Source: an uncultured Acidimicrobiales bacterium (GTDB lineage: Bacteria; Actinomycetota; Acidimicrobiia; Acidimicrobiales; Hopanoidiivorantaceae). Taken from it: a stretch of 64,000 nt of DNA. Made by a program: the position numbers and the translations under genes. The notes under the pieces are model-generated. The model was given only the letters and a program-made list of their open reading frames with translations, was not told the origin of the DNA and did not search any database. This document shows positions 16,404-25,572 of this stretch, in pieces (position 1 is the first letter of the stretch; every line of letters starts with the position of its first letter). Where the stretch lies: positions 392,294 to 456,293 of the forward strand of contig OY282367.1 in assembly GCA_958295755.1 (NCBI GenBank), written 5' to 3'.

Positions 16404-18485
16404 TTAGCTAGTGGGTAATTTGTATTTGTTTTCGCCTGCGTCCCAAACGATGTTCACAGGGAGAACAGAGCTGAAGTATACGAATAAGCTGTCGTATTCT
16501 TCTAGCTCTTCAATGGTGTCCATATTGCCTCTAGCTGTAAGAGCAGCTTCAGCACTTGGGTGACACGGCAGTTCTGGATCAAATTGCCCGGTGCGAGAAG
16601 TATAGCGTAAAACTACAAGCACTCCTGTATTTGAGTCACAGTCCAAGAGGCTGATATCATCAAAGAAGAAAGCACCGTCATCGTCATCTGGGCGTGTGGC
16701 ATCGCCTCCTGCGCTGATCATATTCCAGCCATTTGAAATCTGAATGGGCAAGTCTTCGTCTGCTGAGCTTAGACCAGCAACGGCTAGCCAAGCAGGCGGG
16801 CGACTAGCTTGGGTTATGATGGCTGTTCCTGGTTCTAGGTAGACAGAATCCAATGAGAGGTCTGCTAGTGCCCATTGGACCCAATCCTGGTTATTTGCAT
16901 CCCATGAATAGTAACCATTGTTGAGAGACAGACCAATCTTGAAGCCGATGTCTTGCACAGACCTTCGTTCTTTGACTTGCACTATATTCCAGCCTGATTC
17001 TACACCTGTCGGTCCCGTGTAGCTATTGGCGCGAAAGCCGTCGGCTCTAGGGCCACCTACCTCATAGATAGTGCGGATAGCGACGGCGAACTTATTGGGA
17101 TCAAACCGGCAATTATTATCCGGATTAGTATCAACATTATTCGGATGAGTATCAGGGTCTATTGTGGCACTCATAAATCCGTTACTATCTGGTGGGTTGG
17201 TTGCCTCCGTTACATCCAGATTACAGTATTCACCAAGACTGACCGTATCGTCTATTTGATCTGGTACGAGCTTCGCAGGACGCACCCAGTATATGTAGCC
17301 CGAGCCGCTGAGAGGTTTCCACGAGACTCTTAGGGCATTGTCGTTTGACGGAGGAATTTCATACTGCATGTCAGTTACTGGAGGGGGTGAATAAATGGAG
17401 TCATTCTCCTTGGTCGGACACCTGTTACGAACGAAGTCCACCTGAACTGAAGCAGCTGTTGTAGTACCGGCCTCATATAGGGTTGGCATAGTGAAGCCGT
17501 CGGGGATGCATAAACGGTTACCTGCGAAGCTCATGCGATTTCTGAACTTATTCCAAATCTTTCCGGTGCTTCCGAACTTGACATTTTTAACCCAGTCAGG
17601 AATGTCCCCAGTTAATCGATTTACGGCTAGGTTCAGATCTTTGATTGCTCGCCCATCTGCAAAAGCACTATACCCGGCCGGGATAGGACCTGTAAAAGCG
17701 TTGCCATTGAGTCGCAGATATGTAAGTCCAGTATTTATGGCTTGGCCCAATGAATCTCTGAATTTAAAATCAGGCAAGCTACCGCGGAAAGCATTATTAC
17801 TCAAATTCACCAATCGTAGTTTTGTGGAAAGAAATCTCTGGCCATCCACGGTGCCTGAAAGGGCAGATCCTCCTAGCTGAAGAATATTCAAGCTAGGGAG
17901 ATTATAAATCCATTCTGGGAATTCTCCAGTGAAACGATTGCCAGTAAAATAAACAGCTGTTAGATCTCTAAAAAGGTTTGAATCGGTACCCGGGGTGCCG
18001 GGGTCATCCACATTCAGGTTGGGGATTGGTCCATATAGATAGGCACCCCAATTTCTGTTTTGCCGACCATTACGTTGTACCCAATGTGAAATATTTATTT
18101 GACGAACCAGGAATGGACTGCCAGAGACATCTAAGCCTAGCCAATTGTTCATTCTTCTTGCATCTCCGGTGCCCGTGCCCCACTGGGCAATGTTATGGAG
18201 TGCTAAGTTTGAATGTCCTTCATAGGCAAATATATCGTTACGGAACTTCACCAGCGCCTTGCATTGGGCCACTGTGAGATCTGTAGTTCTACCATCTTCG
18301 GGCTTGTAGCCATCGGTGCTTTCACACAGGCTGGCATCAAGCATATTAGGAGCTTGTGCAACAGCCTGCTGTGAGCTGACGGCGGTGAAGCTTGTTGCAG
18401 CTACAGCTAGCACCAGCAGGGATACAAGAAGGAAGGCTGATCTTCCTTTGGGGGTAGTCGAAGTGGCTTGTGCATGATGTGACAC
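16404..18485 (-). CDS. exported LRR protein A, minus-strand cluster (tract between SD and start)
   Basis: A 693-residue secreted protein starting at GTG. The signal peptide covers about residues 1-44 (GRSAFLLVSLLVLAVAATS ... QQAVAQA). Next come the N-terminal Cys pair, plant-type LRRs (for example LNLAVNRLTGDIPDWV) around residues 140-300, and a beta-rich region containing WKPLSGSGYIYWV. The C-terminal region is shared with the plus-strand cluster: GWNIVQV, YYSWDANNQDW, GWNMISAGGDATRP, LDCDSNTG, ELPCHPS. The strong Shine-Dalgarno AAGGAGGA is separated from GTG by a run of ten C, so tract length sets the spacing. The first 683 residues are identical to protein B; only the C-terminal tail (GENKYKLPTS) differs. 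Likely cell-surface; function unknown. Confidence 0.85.
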   Translation of the reverse strand: MSHHAQATSTTPKGRSAFLLVSLLVLAVAATSFTAVSSQQAVAQAPNMLDASLCESTDGYKPEDGRTTDLTVAQCKALVKFRNDIFAYEGHSNLALHNIAQWGTGTGDARRMNNWLGLDVSGSPFLVRQINISHWVQRNGRQNRNWGAYLYGPIPNLNVDDPGTPGTDSNLFRDLTAVYFTGNRFTGEFPEWIYNLPSLNILQLGGSALSGTVDGQRFLSTKLRLVNLSNNAFRGSLPDFKFRDSLGQAINTGLTYLRLNGNAFTGPIPAGYSAFADGRAIKDLNLAVNRLTGDIPDWVKNVKFGSTGKIWNKFRNRMSFAGNRLCIPDGFTMPTLYEAGTTTAASVQVDFVRNRCPTKENDSIYSPPPVTDMQYEIPPSNDNALRVSWKPLSGSGYIYWVRPAKLVPDQIDDTVSLGEYCNLDVTEATNPPDSNGFMSATIDPDTHPNNVDTNPDNNCRFDPNKFAVAIRTIYEVGGPRADGFRANSYTGPTGVESGWNIVQVKERRSVQDIGFKIGLSLNNGYYSWDANNQDWVQWALADLSLDSVYLEPGTAIITQASRPPAWLAVAGLSSADEDLPIQISNGWNMISAGGDATRPDDDDGAFFFDDISLLDCDSNTGVLVVLRYTSRTGQFDPELPCHPSAEAALTARGNMDTIEELEEYDSLFVYFSSVLPVNIVWDAGENKYKLPTS

Positions 18486-18495
18486 GGGGGGGGGG
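18486..18495 (-). repeat. C10 tract (G10 on plus strand) between Shine-Dalgarno and GTG of LRR A
   Basis: Ten C on the coding strand immediately precede the GTG start; AAGGAGGA occupies 18496-18503. The genes at 23264 and 25726 have only five C at the corresponding place. Confidence 0.9.
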
Positions 18496-18590
18496 TCCTC
18501 CTTAGTCGTTTGCTTGTTTTAGTATCTGCTTGATTAGCACTATAGCGTTAGTGTTGCAGTATTTGCACTTTATTATATATTCTCTAGCTT

Positions 18591-18806
18591 CAGGGGCGGC
18601 ATCGGCGGCGACAAACTCAATCCCTTGAGAGTTGCCAGCACTCGGATCTCGCCGAGCTAGCTCCAGCATCTAACATCAGTTGGAATTGGTTCGCTGAGAA
18701 AGTCTCGCGTCATTCGCCGCGAGACAATAGCGTCTTCTAAGCTTTGGTTTGGTTTTTCAATGAGAATAGTCTAAGAGGCCACAGTCTAAGAGGCGCAACC
18801 TATTAG
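18591..18806 (-). pseudogene. chimeric relic: formylglycine-enzyme fragment plus nitroreductase 5' fragment
   Basis: In the 321-base spacer upstream of LRR A, bases 18591-18607 (CAGGGGCGGCATCGGCG) resemble the repetitive insert of the formylglycine-generating enzyme gene near 26028-26070. Bases 18611-18780 closely match the nitroreductase 5' region at about 16190-16370, with small deletions and substitutions that break the frame. The promoter-proximal part (18496-18590) holds the Shine-Dalgarno and TATAAT/TATAGT-like boxes on the minus strand. Confidence 0.75.
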
Positions 18807-20882
18807 CTATTGGGTAATGTATTTGTTGTTCGTGGCGTCCCAAACGATGTTCACAGGGAGAACAGAGCTGAAGTATACGAATAAGCTGTCGTATTCTTCT
18901 AGCTCTTCAATGGTGTCCATATTGCCTCTAGCTGTAAGAGCAGCTTCAGCACTTGGGTGACACGGCAGTTCTGGATCAAATTGCCCGGTGCGAGAAGTAT
19001 AGCGTAAAACTACAAGCACTCCTGTATTTGAGTCACAGTCCAAGAGGCTGATATCATCAAAGAAGAAAGCACCGTCATCGTCATCTGGGCGTGTGGCATC
19101 GCCTCCTGCGCTGATCATATTCCAGCCATTTGAAATCTGAATGGGCAAGTCTTCGTCTGCTGAGCTTAGACCAGCAACGGCTAGCCAAGCAGGCGGGCGA
19201 CTAGCTTGGGTTATGATGGCTGTTCCTGGTTCTAGGTAGACAGAATCCAATGAGAGGTCTGCTAGTGCCCATTGGACCCAATCCTGGTTATTTGCATCCC
19301 ATGAATAGTAACCATTGTTGAGAGACAGACCAATCTTGAAGCCGATGTCTTGCACAGACCTTCGTTCTTTGACTTGCACTATATTCCAGCCTGATTCTAC
19401 ACCTGTCGGTCCCGTGTAGCTATTGGCGCGAAAGCCGTCGGCTCTAGGGCCACCTACCTCATAGATAGTGCGGATAGCGACGGCGAACTTATTGGGATCA
19501 AACCGGCAATTATTATCCGGATTAGTATCAACATTATTCGGATGAGTATCAGGGTCTATTGTGGCACTCATAAATCCGTTACTATCTGGTGGGTTGGTTG
19601 CCTCCGTTACATCCAGATTACAGTATTCACCAAGACTGACCGTATCGTCTATTTGATCTGGTACGAGCTTCGCAGGACGCACCCAGTATATGTAGCCCGA
19701 GCCGCTGAGAGGTTTCCACGAGACTCTTAGGGCATTGTCGTTTGACGGAGGAATTTCATACTGCATGTCAGTTACTGGAGGGGGTGAATAAATGGAGTCA
19801 TTCTCCTTGGTCGGACACCTGTTACGAACGAAGTCCACCTGAACTGAAGCAGCTGTTGTAGTACCGGCCTCATATAGGGTTGGCATAGTGAAGCCGTCGG
19901 GGATGCATAAACGGTTACCTGCGAAGCTCATGCGATTTCTGAACTTATTCCAAATCTTTCCGGTGCTTCCGAACTTGACATTTTTAACCCAGTCAGGAAT
20001 GTCCCCAGTTAATCGATTTACGGCTAGGTTCAGATCTTTGATTGCTCGCCCATCTGCAAAAGCACTATACCCGGCCGGGATAGGACCTGTAAAAGCGTTG
20101 CCATTGAGTCGCAGATATGTAAGTCCAGTATTTATGGCTTGGCCCAATGAATCTCTGAATTTAAAATCAGGCAAGCTACCGCGGAAAGCATTATTACTCA
20201 AATTCACCAATCGTAGTTTTGTGGAAAGAAATCTCTGGCCATCCACGGTGCCTGAAAGGGCAGATCCTCCTAGCTGAAGAATATTCAAGCTAGGGAGATT
20301 ATAAATCCATTCTGGGAATTCTCCAGTGAAACGATTGCCAGTAAAATAAACAGCTGTTAGATCTCTAAAAAGGTTTGAATCGGTACCCGGGGTGCCGGGG
20401 TCATCCACATTCAGGTTGGGGATTGGTCCATATAGATAGGCACCCCAATTTCTGTTTTGCCGACCATTACGTTGTACCCAATGTGAAATATTTATTTGAC
20501 GAACCAGGAATGGACTGCCAGAGACATCTAAGCCTAGCCAATTGTTCATTCTTCTTGCATCTCCGGTGCCCGTGCCCCACTGGGCAATGTTATGGAGTGC
20601 TAAGTTTGAATGTCCTTCATAGGCAAATATATCGTTACGGAACTTCACCAGCGCCTTGCATTGGGCCACTGTGAGATCTGTAGTTCTACCATCTTCGGGC
20701 TTGTAGCCATCGGTGCTTTCACACAGGCTGGCATCAAGCATATTAGGAGCTTGTGCAACAGCCTGCTGTGAGCTGACGGCGGTGAAGCTTGTTGCAGCTA
20801 CAGCTAGCACCAGCAGGGATACAAGAAGGAAGGCTGATCTTCCTTTGGGGGTAGTCGAAGTGGCTTGTGCATGATGTGACAC
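18807..20882 (-). CDS. exported LRR protein B, near-identical copy of A
   Basis: A 691-residue protein with the same GTG start, AAGGAGGA Shine-Dalgarno and ten-C spacer as LRR A. It is identical in sequence to A for 683 residues and then ends in TNNKYITQ. That tail is shared with protein C, which indicates that the duplication breakpoint lies in the conserved 3' end and arose by unequal exchange between 3' ends. Domains are as in A: signal peptide, LRRs, beta region, GWNMISAGGDATRP C-terminal domain. Two loci with the same protein but independent tracts could give dosage control or a template for gene conversion. Confidence 0.85.
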   Translation of the reverse strand: MSHHAQATSTTPKGRSAFLLVSLLVLAVAATSFTAVSSQQAVAQAPNMLDASLCESTDGYKPEDGRTTDLTVAQCKALVKFRNDIFAYEGHSNLALHNIAQWGTGTGDARRMNNWLGLDVSGSPFLVRQINISHWVQRNGRQNRNWGAYLYGPIPNLNVDDPGTPGTDSNLFRDLTAVYFTGNRFTGEFPEWIYNLPSLNILQLGGSALSGTVDGQRFLSTKLRLVNLSNNAFRGSLPDFKFRDSLGQAINTGLTYLRLNGNAFTGPIPAGYSAFADGRAIKDLNLAVNRLTGDIPDWVKNVKFGSTGKIWNKFRNRMSFAGNRLCIPDGFTMPTLYEAGTTTAASVQVDFVRNRCPTKENDSIYSPPPVTDMQYEIPPSNDNALRVSWKPLSGSGYIYWVRPAKLVPDQIDDTVSLGEYCNLDVTEATNPPDSNGFMSATIDPDTHPNNVDTNPDNNCRFDPNKFAVAIRTIYEVGGPRADGFRANSYTGPTGVESGWNIVQVKERRSVQDIGFKIGLSLNNGYYSWDANNQDWVQWALADLSLDSVYLEPGTAIITQASRPPAWLAVAGLSSADEDLPIQISNGWNMISAGGDATRPDDDDGAFFFDDISLLDCDSNTGVLVVLRYTSRTGQFDPELPCHPSAEAALTARGNMDTIEELEEYDSLFVYFSSVLPVNIVWDATNNKYITQ

Positions 20883-20892
20883 GGGGGGGGGG
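20883..20892 (-). repeat. C10 tract before the GTG of LRR B
   Basis: Same length and position as the tract before LRR A. Equal lengths suggest either very recent duplication or a length that is favoured at both loci. Confidence 0.9.
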
Positions 20893-20987
20893 TCCTCCTT
20901 AGTCGTTTGCTTGTTTTAGTATCTGCTTGATTAGCACTATAGCGTTAGTGTTGCAGTATTTGCACTTTATTATATATTCTCTAGCTT

Positions 20988-21203
20988 CAGGGGCGGCATC
21001 GGCGGCGACAAACTCAATCCCTTGAGAGTTGCCAGCACTCGGATCTCGCCGAGCTAGCTCCAGCATCTAACATCAGTTGGAATTGGTTCGCTGAGAAAGT
21101 CTCGCGTCATTCGCCGCGAGACAATAGCGTCTTCTAAGCTTTGGTTTGGTTTTTCAATGAGAATAGTCTAAGAGGCCACAGTCTAAGAGGCGCAACCTAT
21201 TAG
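20988..21203 (-). pseudogene. second chimeric relic of flanking genes
   Basis: The spacer upstream of LRR B is the exact positional copy (plus 2397) of the relic at 18591-18806: a short formylglycine-enzyme-like piece, then a broken nitroreductase 5' end. Together with the promoter-proximal part at 20893-20987 it accounts for the whole 321-base spacer. Confidence 0.75.
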
Positions 21204-23264
21204 CTATTGGGTAATGTATTTGTTGTTCGTGGCGTCCCAAACGATGTTCACAGGGAGAACAGAGCTGAAGTATACGAATAAGCTGTCGTATTCTTCTATC
21301 TCTTCAATGGTGTCCATATCGCCTCTAGCTGCAAGAGCAGCTTCGGCACTTGGGTGACACGGCAGTTCTGCATCAAATTGCCCGGTGCGAGAACTATAGC
21401 GTAAAACAACAAGCACTCCTCTATTTGAGTCACATTGAGAGAGGCTGTCATCAAAGAAGAAAGCAGCGTCATCGTCATCTGGGCGTGTGGCATCGCCTCC
21501 TGCGCTGATCATATTCCAGCCATTTGACATCTGAATGGGCAAGTTTTCGTCAGCTGAGCTTAGACCGGCAACGGCTAGCCAAGCAGGCGGGCGACTAGCT
21601 CGGGTTATGATAGCTGTTCCTGATTCTAGGTAGACAGAGTCCAGTGAGAGGTCTTCTAGTGCCCATTGGACCCACTCCTGGTTATCTGCATCCCATGAAT
21701 GGTATCTACCGCTGAGAGACAGACCAATCTTGAAGCCGATGTCTTGTACAGCCCTTCGTTCTTTGACTTGTACTATATTCCAGCCTGATTCTATACCTGT
21801 CTCTCCCATGTAGGCATTGGCGTAGTTGTAGTCGGCTCTAGGGCCGCCTACCTCATAGATAGTGCGGACAGCGACCGCGAACTTATTGGGATCAAACCGG
21901 CAATTCGGAGTCCGCTGACTTCCTATTGTAGCACTGATAAATCCGTTACTATCTGGTGCGCTAGTTACCTCCTGAGCACAGACGTCACCATGACTGACCG
22001 TAGCGTCTATTTGATCCGGTACGAGCTTCACAGGAAGCACCCAGTACAGGTAGCCCGAGCCGCTGGCAGGAGGTTTCCACGAGACTACTAGTTCATTTTC
22101 GTCGAGCGGAGAAATTTCATACTGCAGGTCAGTTACTGGATTGGGTGCATAAATGGAGTCATTCTTTTTGGTCTGACACCTGTTACGAGAGAAGTCCACC
22201 TGAACTGAAGCAACTGTTGTAGTCCCGGCCTCATATAGGGTTGGCATAGTGAAGCCGTCGGGGATGCATAAACGGTTACCTGCGAAGCTCATGCGATTTA
22301 CGAAAAAACTCGAAACATTTTCTGCCCTACTTCTGAAACTTCTGAACTTGACATTTTTAACCCAGTCAGGAATGTCCCCAGTTAATCGATTTGCGGCTAG
22401 TTGCAGATCCCACACTGCTCGCCCATCGGCAAAAGCACTATACCCGGCCGGGATAGGACCTGTAAAAGCGTTGCTATCGAGCCGCAGAAGTACCAATCCG
22501 GTATTTATGGCTTGGCCCAATGAATTTCTGAATTTAAAATCAGGCAAGCTACCGTGGAAAGCATTACCAGCCAAATTCACCCTATGTAGGTCTGTGGCAA
22601 GAAATCTCTGGCCATCCACGGTGCCTGAAAGGGAGCCTACTTCTAGCTCAAGAATATTCAAGCCAGGGAGATTATAAATCCATTCTGGGAATTCTCCAGT
22701 GAAACGATTGCCAGTAAAATAAACCCTTCTTAGATCTCTAAAAAGGTTTGAATCGGTACCCGGGGTGCCGGGGTCATCCACATTCAGGGTGGGCATTGGT
22801 CCATATAGATAGGCATTCTTAGATCTGTTTTCGTTTTGCTTAGTACGATCAGGTGTGAACCAATGTGAAATATTTATTTCATGAACCTGGAATGGAGTGC
22901 CAAACATCCCTATGCCTTGCCAGCTGTTCATTCTTCTTGCCTCTTCGGTGCCCGTGCCCCACGTGGCAATGTTATGGGCTGCTAAGTTTTGATGTCCTTC
23001 ATAGGCAAATATATCGTTACGGAACTTCACCAGTGCCTTGCATTGGGCCACTGTGAAATCTGTAGTTCTAGGATCGACGGGCTTGTACCCAGTGGTGGTT
23101 TCACACAGGCTGGCATCAAGCATATCCGGTGCTTGTGCTACAGCCTGCTGTGAGCTGACGGCGGTGAAGCTTGTTGCAGCTACAGCTAGCACAAGCAGGG
23201 TTCCAAGCAGGAAGGCTGGTCTTTTTTGGGTGGTAGTCGAAGTGGCTTGTAGATAATGTGCCAT
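21204..23264 (-). CDS. exported LRR protein C (no long tract, probable constitutive copy)
   Basis: A 686-residue protein starting at ATG. The Shine-Dalgarno AGGAGG lies ten bases upstream and only five C occur in the spacer, so this copy should not switch readily. Signal peptide about residues 1-44 (KRPAFLLGTLLVLAVAATS ... AVAQA). LRRs, beta region and C-terminal domain follow the family, with clear divergence from A and B in the concave LRR positions and in loops (for example an insertion RSRAENVSSF). The conserved Cys pattern is kept (LCETTTGY ... AQC; RLCIP ... RCQ; QCDSNRG ... LPCHPS). Probably surface-exposed. Confidence 0.85.
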   Translation of the reverse strand: MAHYLQATSTTTQKRPAFLLGTLLVLAVAATSFTAVSSQQAVAQAPDMLDASLCETTTGYKPVDPRTTDFTVAQCKALVKFRNDIFAYEGHQNLAAHNIATWGTGTEEARRMNSWQGIGMFGTPFQVHEINISHWFTPDRTKQNENRSKNAYLYGPMPTLNVDDPGTPGTDSNLFRDLRRVYFTGNRFTGEFPEWIYNLPGLNILELEVGSLSGTVDGQRFLATDLHRVNLAGNAFHGSLPDFKFRNSLGQAINTGLVLLRLDSNAFTGPIPAGYSAFADGRAVWDLQLAANRLTGDIPDWVKNVKFRSFRSRAENVSSFFVNRMSFAGNRLCIPDGFTMPTLYEAGTTTVASVQVDFSRNRCQTKKNDSIYAPNPVTDLQYEISPLDENELVVSWKPPASGSGYLYWVLPVKLVPDQIDATVSHGDVCAQEVTSAPDSNGFISATIGSQRTPNCRFDPNKFAVAVRTIYEVGGPRADYNYANAYMGETGIESGWNIVQVKERRAVQDIGFKIGLSLSGRYHSWDADNQEWVQWALEDLSLDSVYLESGTAIITRASRPPAWLAVAGLSSADENLPIQMSNGWNMISAGGDATRPDDDDAAFFFDDSLSQCDSNRGVLVVLRYSSRTGQFDAELPCHPSAEAALAARGDMDTIEEIEEYDSLFVYFSSVLPVNIVWDATNNKYITQ

Positions 23265-23394
23265 TGGGGGATGTCCTCCTAGTCGTTTACTTGTTTTGGT
23301 TCTCTTGATTAGCAGTATAGTTTTAGCGTTGCAGTATTTGTGCCATATTATCCATTCCCTAAATTATCCACTCTCTAACTTTAGCATATGTGGT

Positions 23395-23625
23395 TCACCT
23401 TAAGCAAGTCTATCTTGCAATGCAGCGCAAGCCCAGGTGGTTGGTGGCGGTTTCGGACGATTGGGGGATGCGGGCGGCAGGGCACTTGAGGAGTGCTAGA
23501 TTGCTGAGAATTTGATTGGTTCGCTGAGAAAGTCTCGCGTCATTCGCCGCGAGGCAATAGCACTTTCTAAGCTTTGGTTTATTGATGGTTTTTCAATGAG
23601 AATAGTCTAAGAGGCAAGTCTCCTA
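23395..23625 (-). pseudogene. third chimeric relic (formylglycine-enzyme 3' end joined to nitroreductase 5' end)
   Basis: Within the 373-base spacer upstream of LRR C, bases 23395-23484 match the 3' end of the formylglycine-enzyme gene and its downstream region (25842-25931). They are joined at a GGCAGGG microhomology to a piece matching about 26107-26138, and then from about 23517 to a shortened nitroreductase 5' region ending in the ATAGTCTAAGAGGC segment. All pieces are noncoding now. The first part of the spacer (23265-23394) is the LRR C leader and promoter region. Confidence 0.78.
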
Positions 23626-23637
23626 GCTAGTGGATTC

Positions 23638-25572
23638 CTAGCTAGGGGATACTGTGTATTTGTTGTTCGTGGCGTCCCAAACGATGTTCACAGGGAGAAC
23701 AGAGCTGAAGTATACGAATAAGCTGTCGTATTCTTCTAGCTCTTCAATGGTGTCCATATTGTCTCTAGCTGTAAGAGCAGCTTCGGCACTTGGGTGACAC
23801 GGCAGTTCTGCATCAAATTGCCCGGTGCGAGAACTATAGCGTAAAACAACAAGCACTCCTGTATTAGAGCCACAGCCAGAGAGGCTGGTATCAAAGAAGA
23901 AAGCACCGTCATCGTCATCTGGGCGTGTGGCATCGCCTCCTGCGCTGATCATATTCCAGCCATTTGAAATCTGAATGGGCAAGTTTTCGTCCGCTGAGCT
24001 TAGACCGGCAACGGCTAGCCAAGCAGGCGGGCGACTAGCTCGGGTTATGATAGCTGTTCCTGGTTCTAGGTAGACAGAGTCCAGTGAGAGGTCTTCTAGT
24101 GCCCATTGGACCCACTCCTGGTTATCTGCATCCCATGAATGGTATCTACCGCTGAGACGCATACCAATCTTGAAGCCGATGTCTTGCACAGACCTTCGTT
24201 CTTTGACTTGCACTATATTCCAGCCTGATTCTATACCTGTCTCTCCCATGTAGGCATTGGCGTAGTTTAAGTCGACTCTAGAGCCGCCTACCCCATAGAT
24301 AACACCTACCTCATAGATAGTACGGATAGCGACGGCGAACTTATTGGGATCAAACCGGCAGCTATCATTCCAATGAGTATCATCGTCTATTGTGACACTC
24401 ATAAATCCGTTACTATCTGGTGAGTTAGTTGCCTCCGTTACCTCCAGAGAACATTGTTCACCATGACTGACCGTAGCGTCTATTTGATCTGGTACGAGCT
24501 TCACAGGAAGCACCCAGTACAGGTGGCCCGGGCCGCTATGAGGTTTCCACGAGACTTTTAGGGCATTGTCGTTTGACAGAGGAATTTCATACTGCAGGTC
24601 AGTTACTGGATTGGGTGCATAAATGGAGTCGTTCTTCTTGGTCTGACACCTGTTATCAGCGAAGTCCACCTGAACTGAAGCAACTGTTGTAGTACCGGCC
24701 ACATATAGGGTTGGCATAGTGAAGCCGTCGGGGATGCATAAACGGTTACCTGCGAAGCTCATGCGAGTTTTGAAATAAGGTATAATATCTCTTCCGGTGC
24801 TTGTGAACTTGACATTTTTAACCCAGTCAGGAATGTCCCCAGTTAATCGATTTGCGGCTAGGCTCAGATCTTTCACTGCTCGCCCATCGGCAAAAGCACT
24901 ATACCCGGCCGGGATAGGACCTGTAAAAGCGTTGCCATCGAGCCTCAAATTGACCAATCCGGTATTTATGGCCTCGCCCAATGAATCTCTGAATTTAAAA
25001 TCAGGCAAGCTACCGTGGAAAGCATTACCAGCCAAATTCACCAATTGTAGGTCTGTGGCAAGAAATCTCTGGCCATCTACGGTGCCTGAAAGGGCAAGTT
25101 CTAGATCAAGAAGATTCAAGCCAGGGAGATTATAAATCCATTCTGGGAATTCTCCAGTGAAACGATTGCCAGTCAAATGAACCCTTCTTAGATCTCTAAA
25201 AAGGTTTGAATCGGTACCCGGGGTGCCGGGGTCGTCCACATTAAGGTTGGGGATTGGTCCATGTAGATAGGCACCCCTATATCTGTTTTGCTGACCATTA
25301 CGTTCTTTCCAATGTGAAATATTTAGTTCATGAACCTGGAATGGACTGCCAGCCATAGTTATGCCTATCCACTGGTTCATTCTTCTTGCCTCTTCGGTGC
25401 CCGTGCCCCACTGGGCTATGGTATGGCGTGCTAAGTTTTGATGTCCTTCATAGGCAAATATATCGTTACGGAACTTCACCAGTGCCTTGCATTGGGCCAC
25501 TGTGAAATCTGTAGTTCTATGATCGACGGGCTTGTAGCCATCGGTGCTTTCACACAGGCTGGCATCAAGCAT
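23638..25572 (-). CDS. LRR protein D, mature part; frame broken by a C10 tract (OFF state)
   Basis: The open frame from 25572 encodes the complete mature LRR protein (644 residues: LDASLCESTDGYKP N-terminus, LRRs, beta region, GWNMISAGGDATRP domain, tail TNNKYTVSPS) but has no signal peptide of its own. The signal peptide lies just upstream in another frame, separated by a run of ten C. Losing one C would restore a 695-residue precursor reading QATPPPANMLDASLC across the junction, matching QAPNMLDASLC in A. The downstream frame is intact over 1.9 kb with no stops, which argues for a reversible switch and against decay. Confidence 0.82.
   Translation of the reverse strand: MLDASLCESTDGYKPVDHRTTDFTVAQCKALVKFRNDIFAYEGHQNLARHTIAQWGTGTEEARRMNQWIGITMAGSPFQVHELNISHWKERNGQQNRYRGAYLHGPIPNLNVDDPGTPGTDSNLFRDLRRVHLTGNRFTGEFPEWIYNLPGLNLLDLELALSGTVDGQRFLATDLQLVNLAGNAFHGSLPDFKFRDSLGEAINTGLVNLRLDGNAFTGPIPAGYSAFADGRAVKDLSLAANRLTGDIPDWVKNVKFTSTGRDIIPYFKTRMSFAGNRLCIPDGFTMPTLYVAGTTTVASVQVDFADNRCQTKKNDSIYAPNPVTDLQYEIPLSNDNALKVSWKPHSGPGHLYWVLPVKLVPDQIDATVSHGEQCSLEVTEATNSPDSNGFMSVTIDDDTHWNDSCRFDPNKFAVAIRTIYEVGVIYGVGGSRVDLNYANAYMGETGIESGWNIVQVKERRSVQDIGFKIGMRLSGRYHSWDADNQEWVQWALEDLSLDSVYLEPGTAIITRASRPPAWLAVAGLSSADENLPIQISNGWNMISAGGDATRPDDDDGAFFFDTSLSGCGSNTGVLVVLRYSSRTGQFDAELPCHPSAEAALTARDNMDTIEELEEYDSLFVYFSSVLPVNIVWDATNNKYTVSPS

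Larger units (their letters stand above)
16438..18834 (-). repeat. tandem duplication unit 1 (2397 bp)
   Basis: This segment and the next 2397 bases form a direct tandem repeat covering nearly all of an LRR gene, its G10 tract, its promoter region and a relic of the nitroreductase gene. Every line I compared between the copies was the same. Confidence 0.88.
18835..21231 (-). repeat. tandem duplication unit 2 (2397 bp)
   Basis: Second copy of the 2397-bp unit, offset exactly 2397 bases throughout. It runs from the conserved GCGTCCCAAACGATG segment in the 3' end of LRR B to the same segment in LRR C. Confidence 0.88.

Noticed and set aside
17491-17880. Antisense open frames repeated identically inside LRR A and B (also 19888-20277)
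   Set aside because: They recur only because the LRR gene is duplicated; they show no start signals and are shadows of the coding strand.
16438-21231. Insertion sequence or composite transposon as cause of the LRR duplication
   Set aside because: No transposase, terminal inverted repeats or target-site duplications were seen; breakpoints lie in homologous gene ends, which fits unequal recombination.
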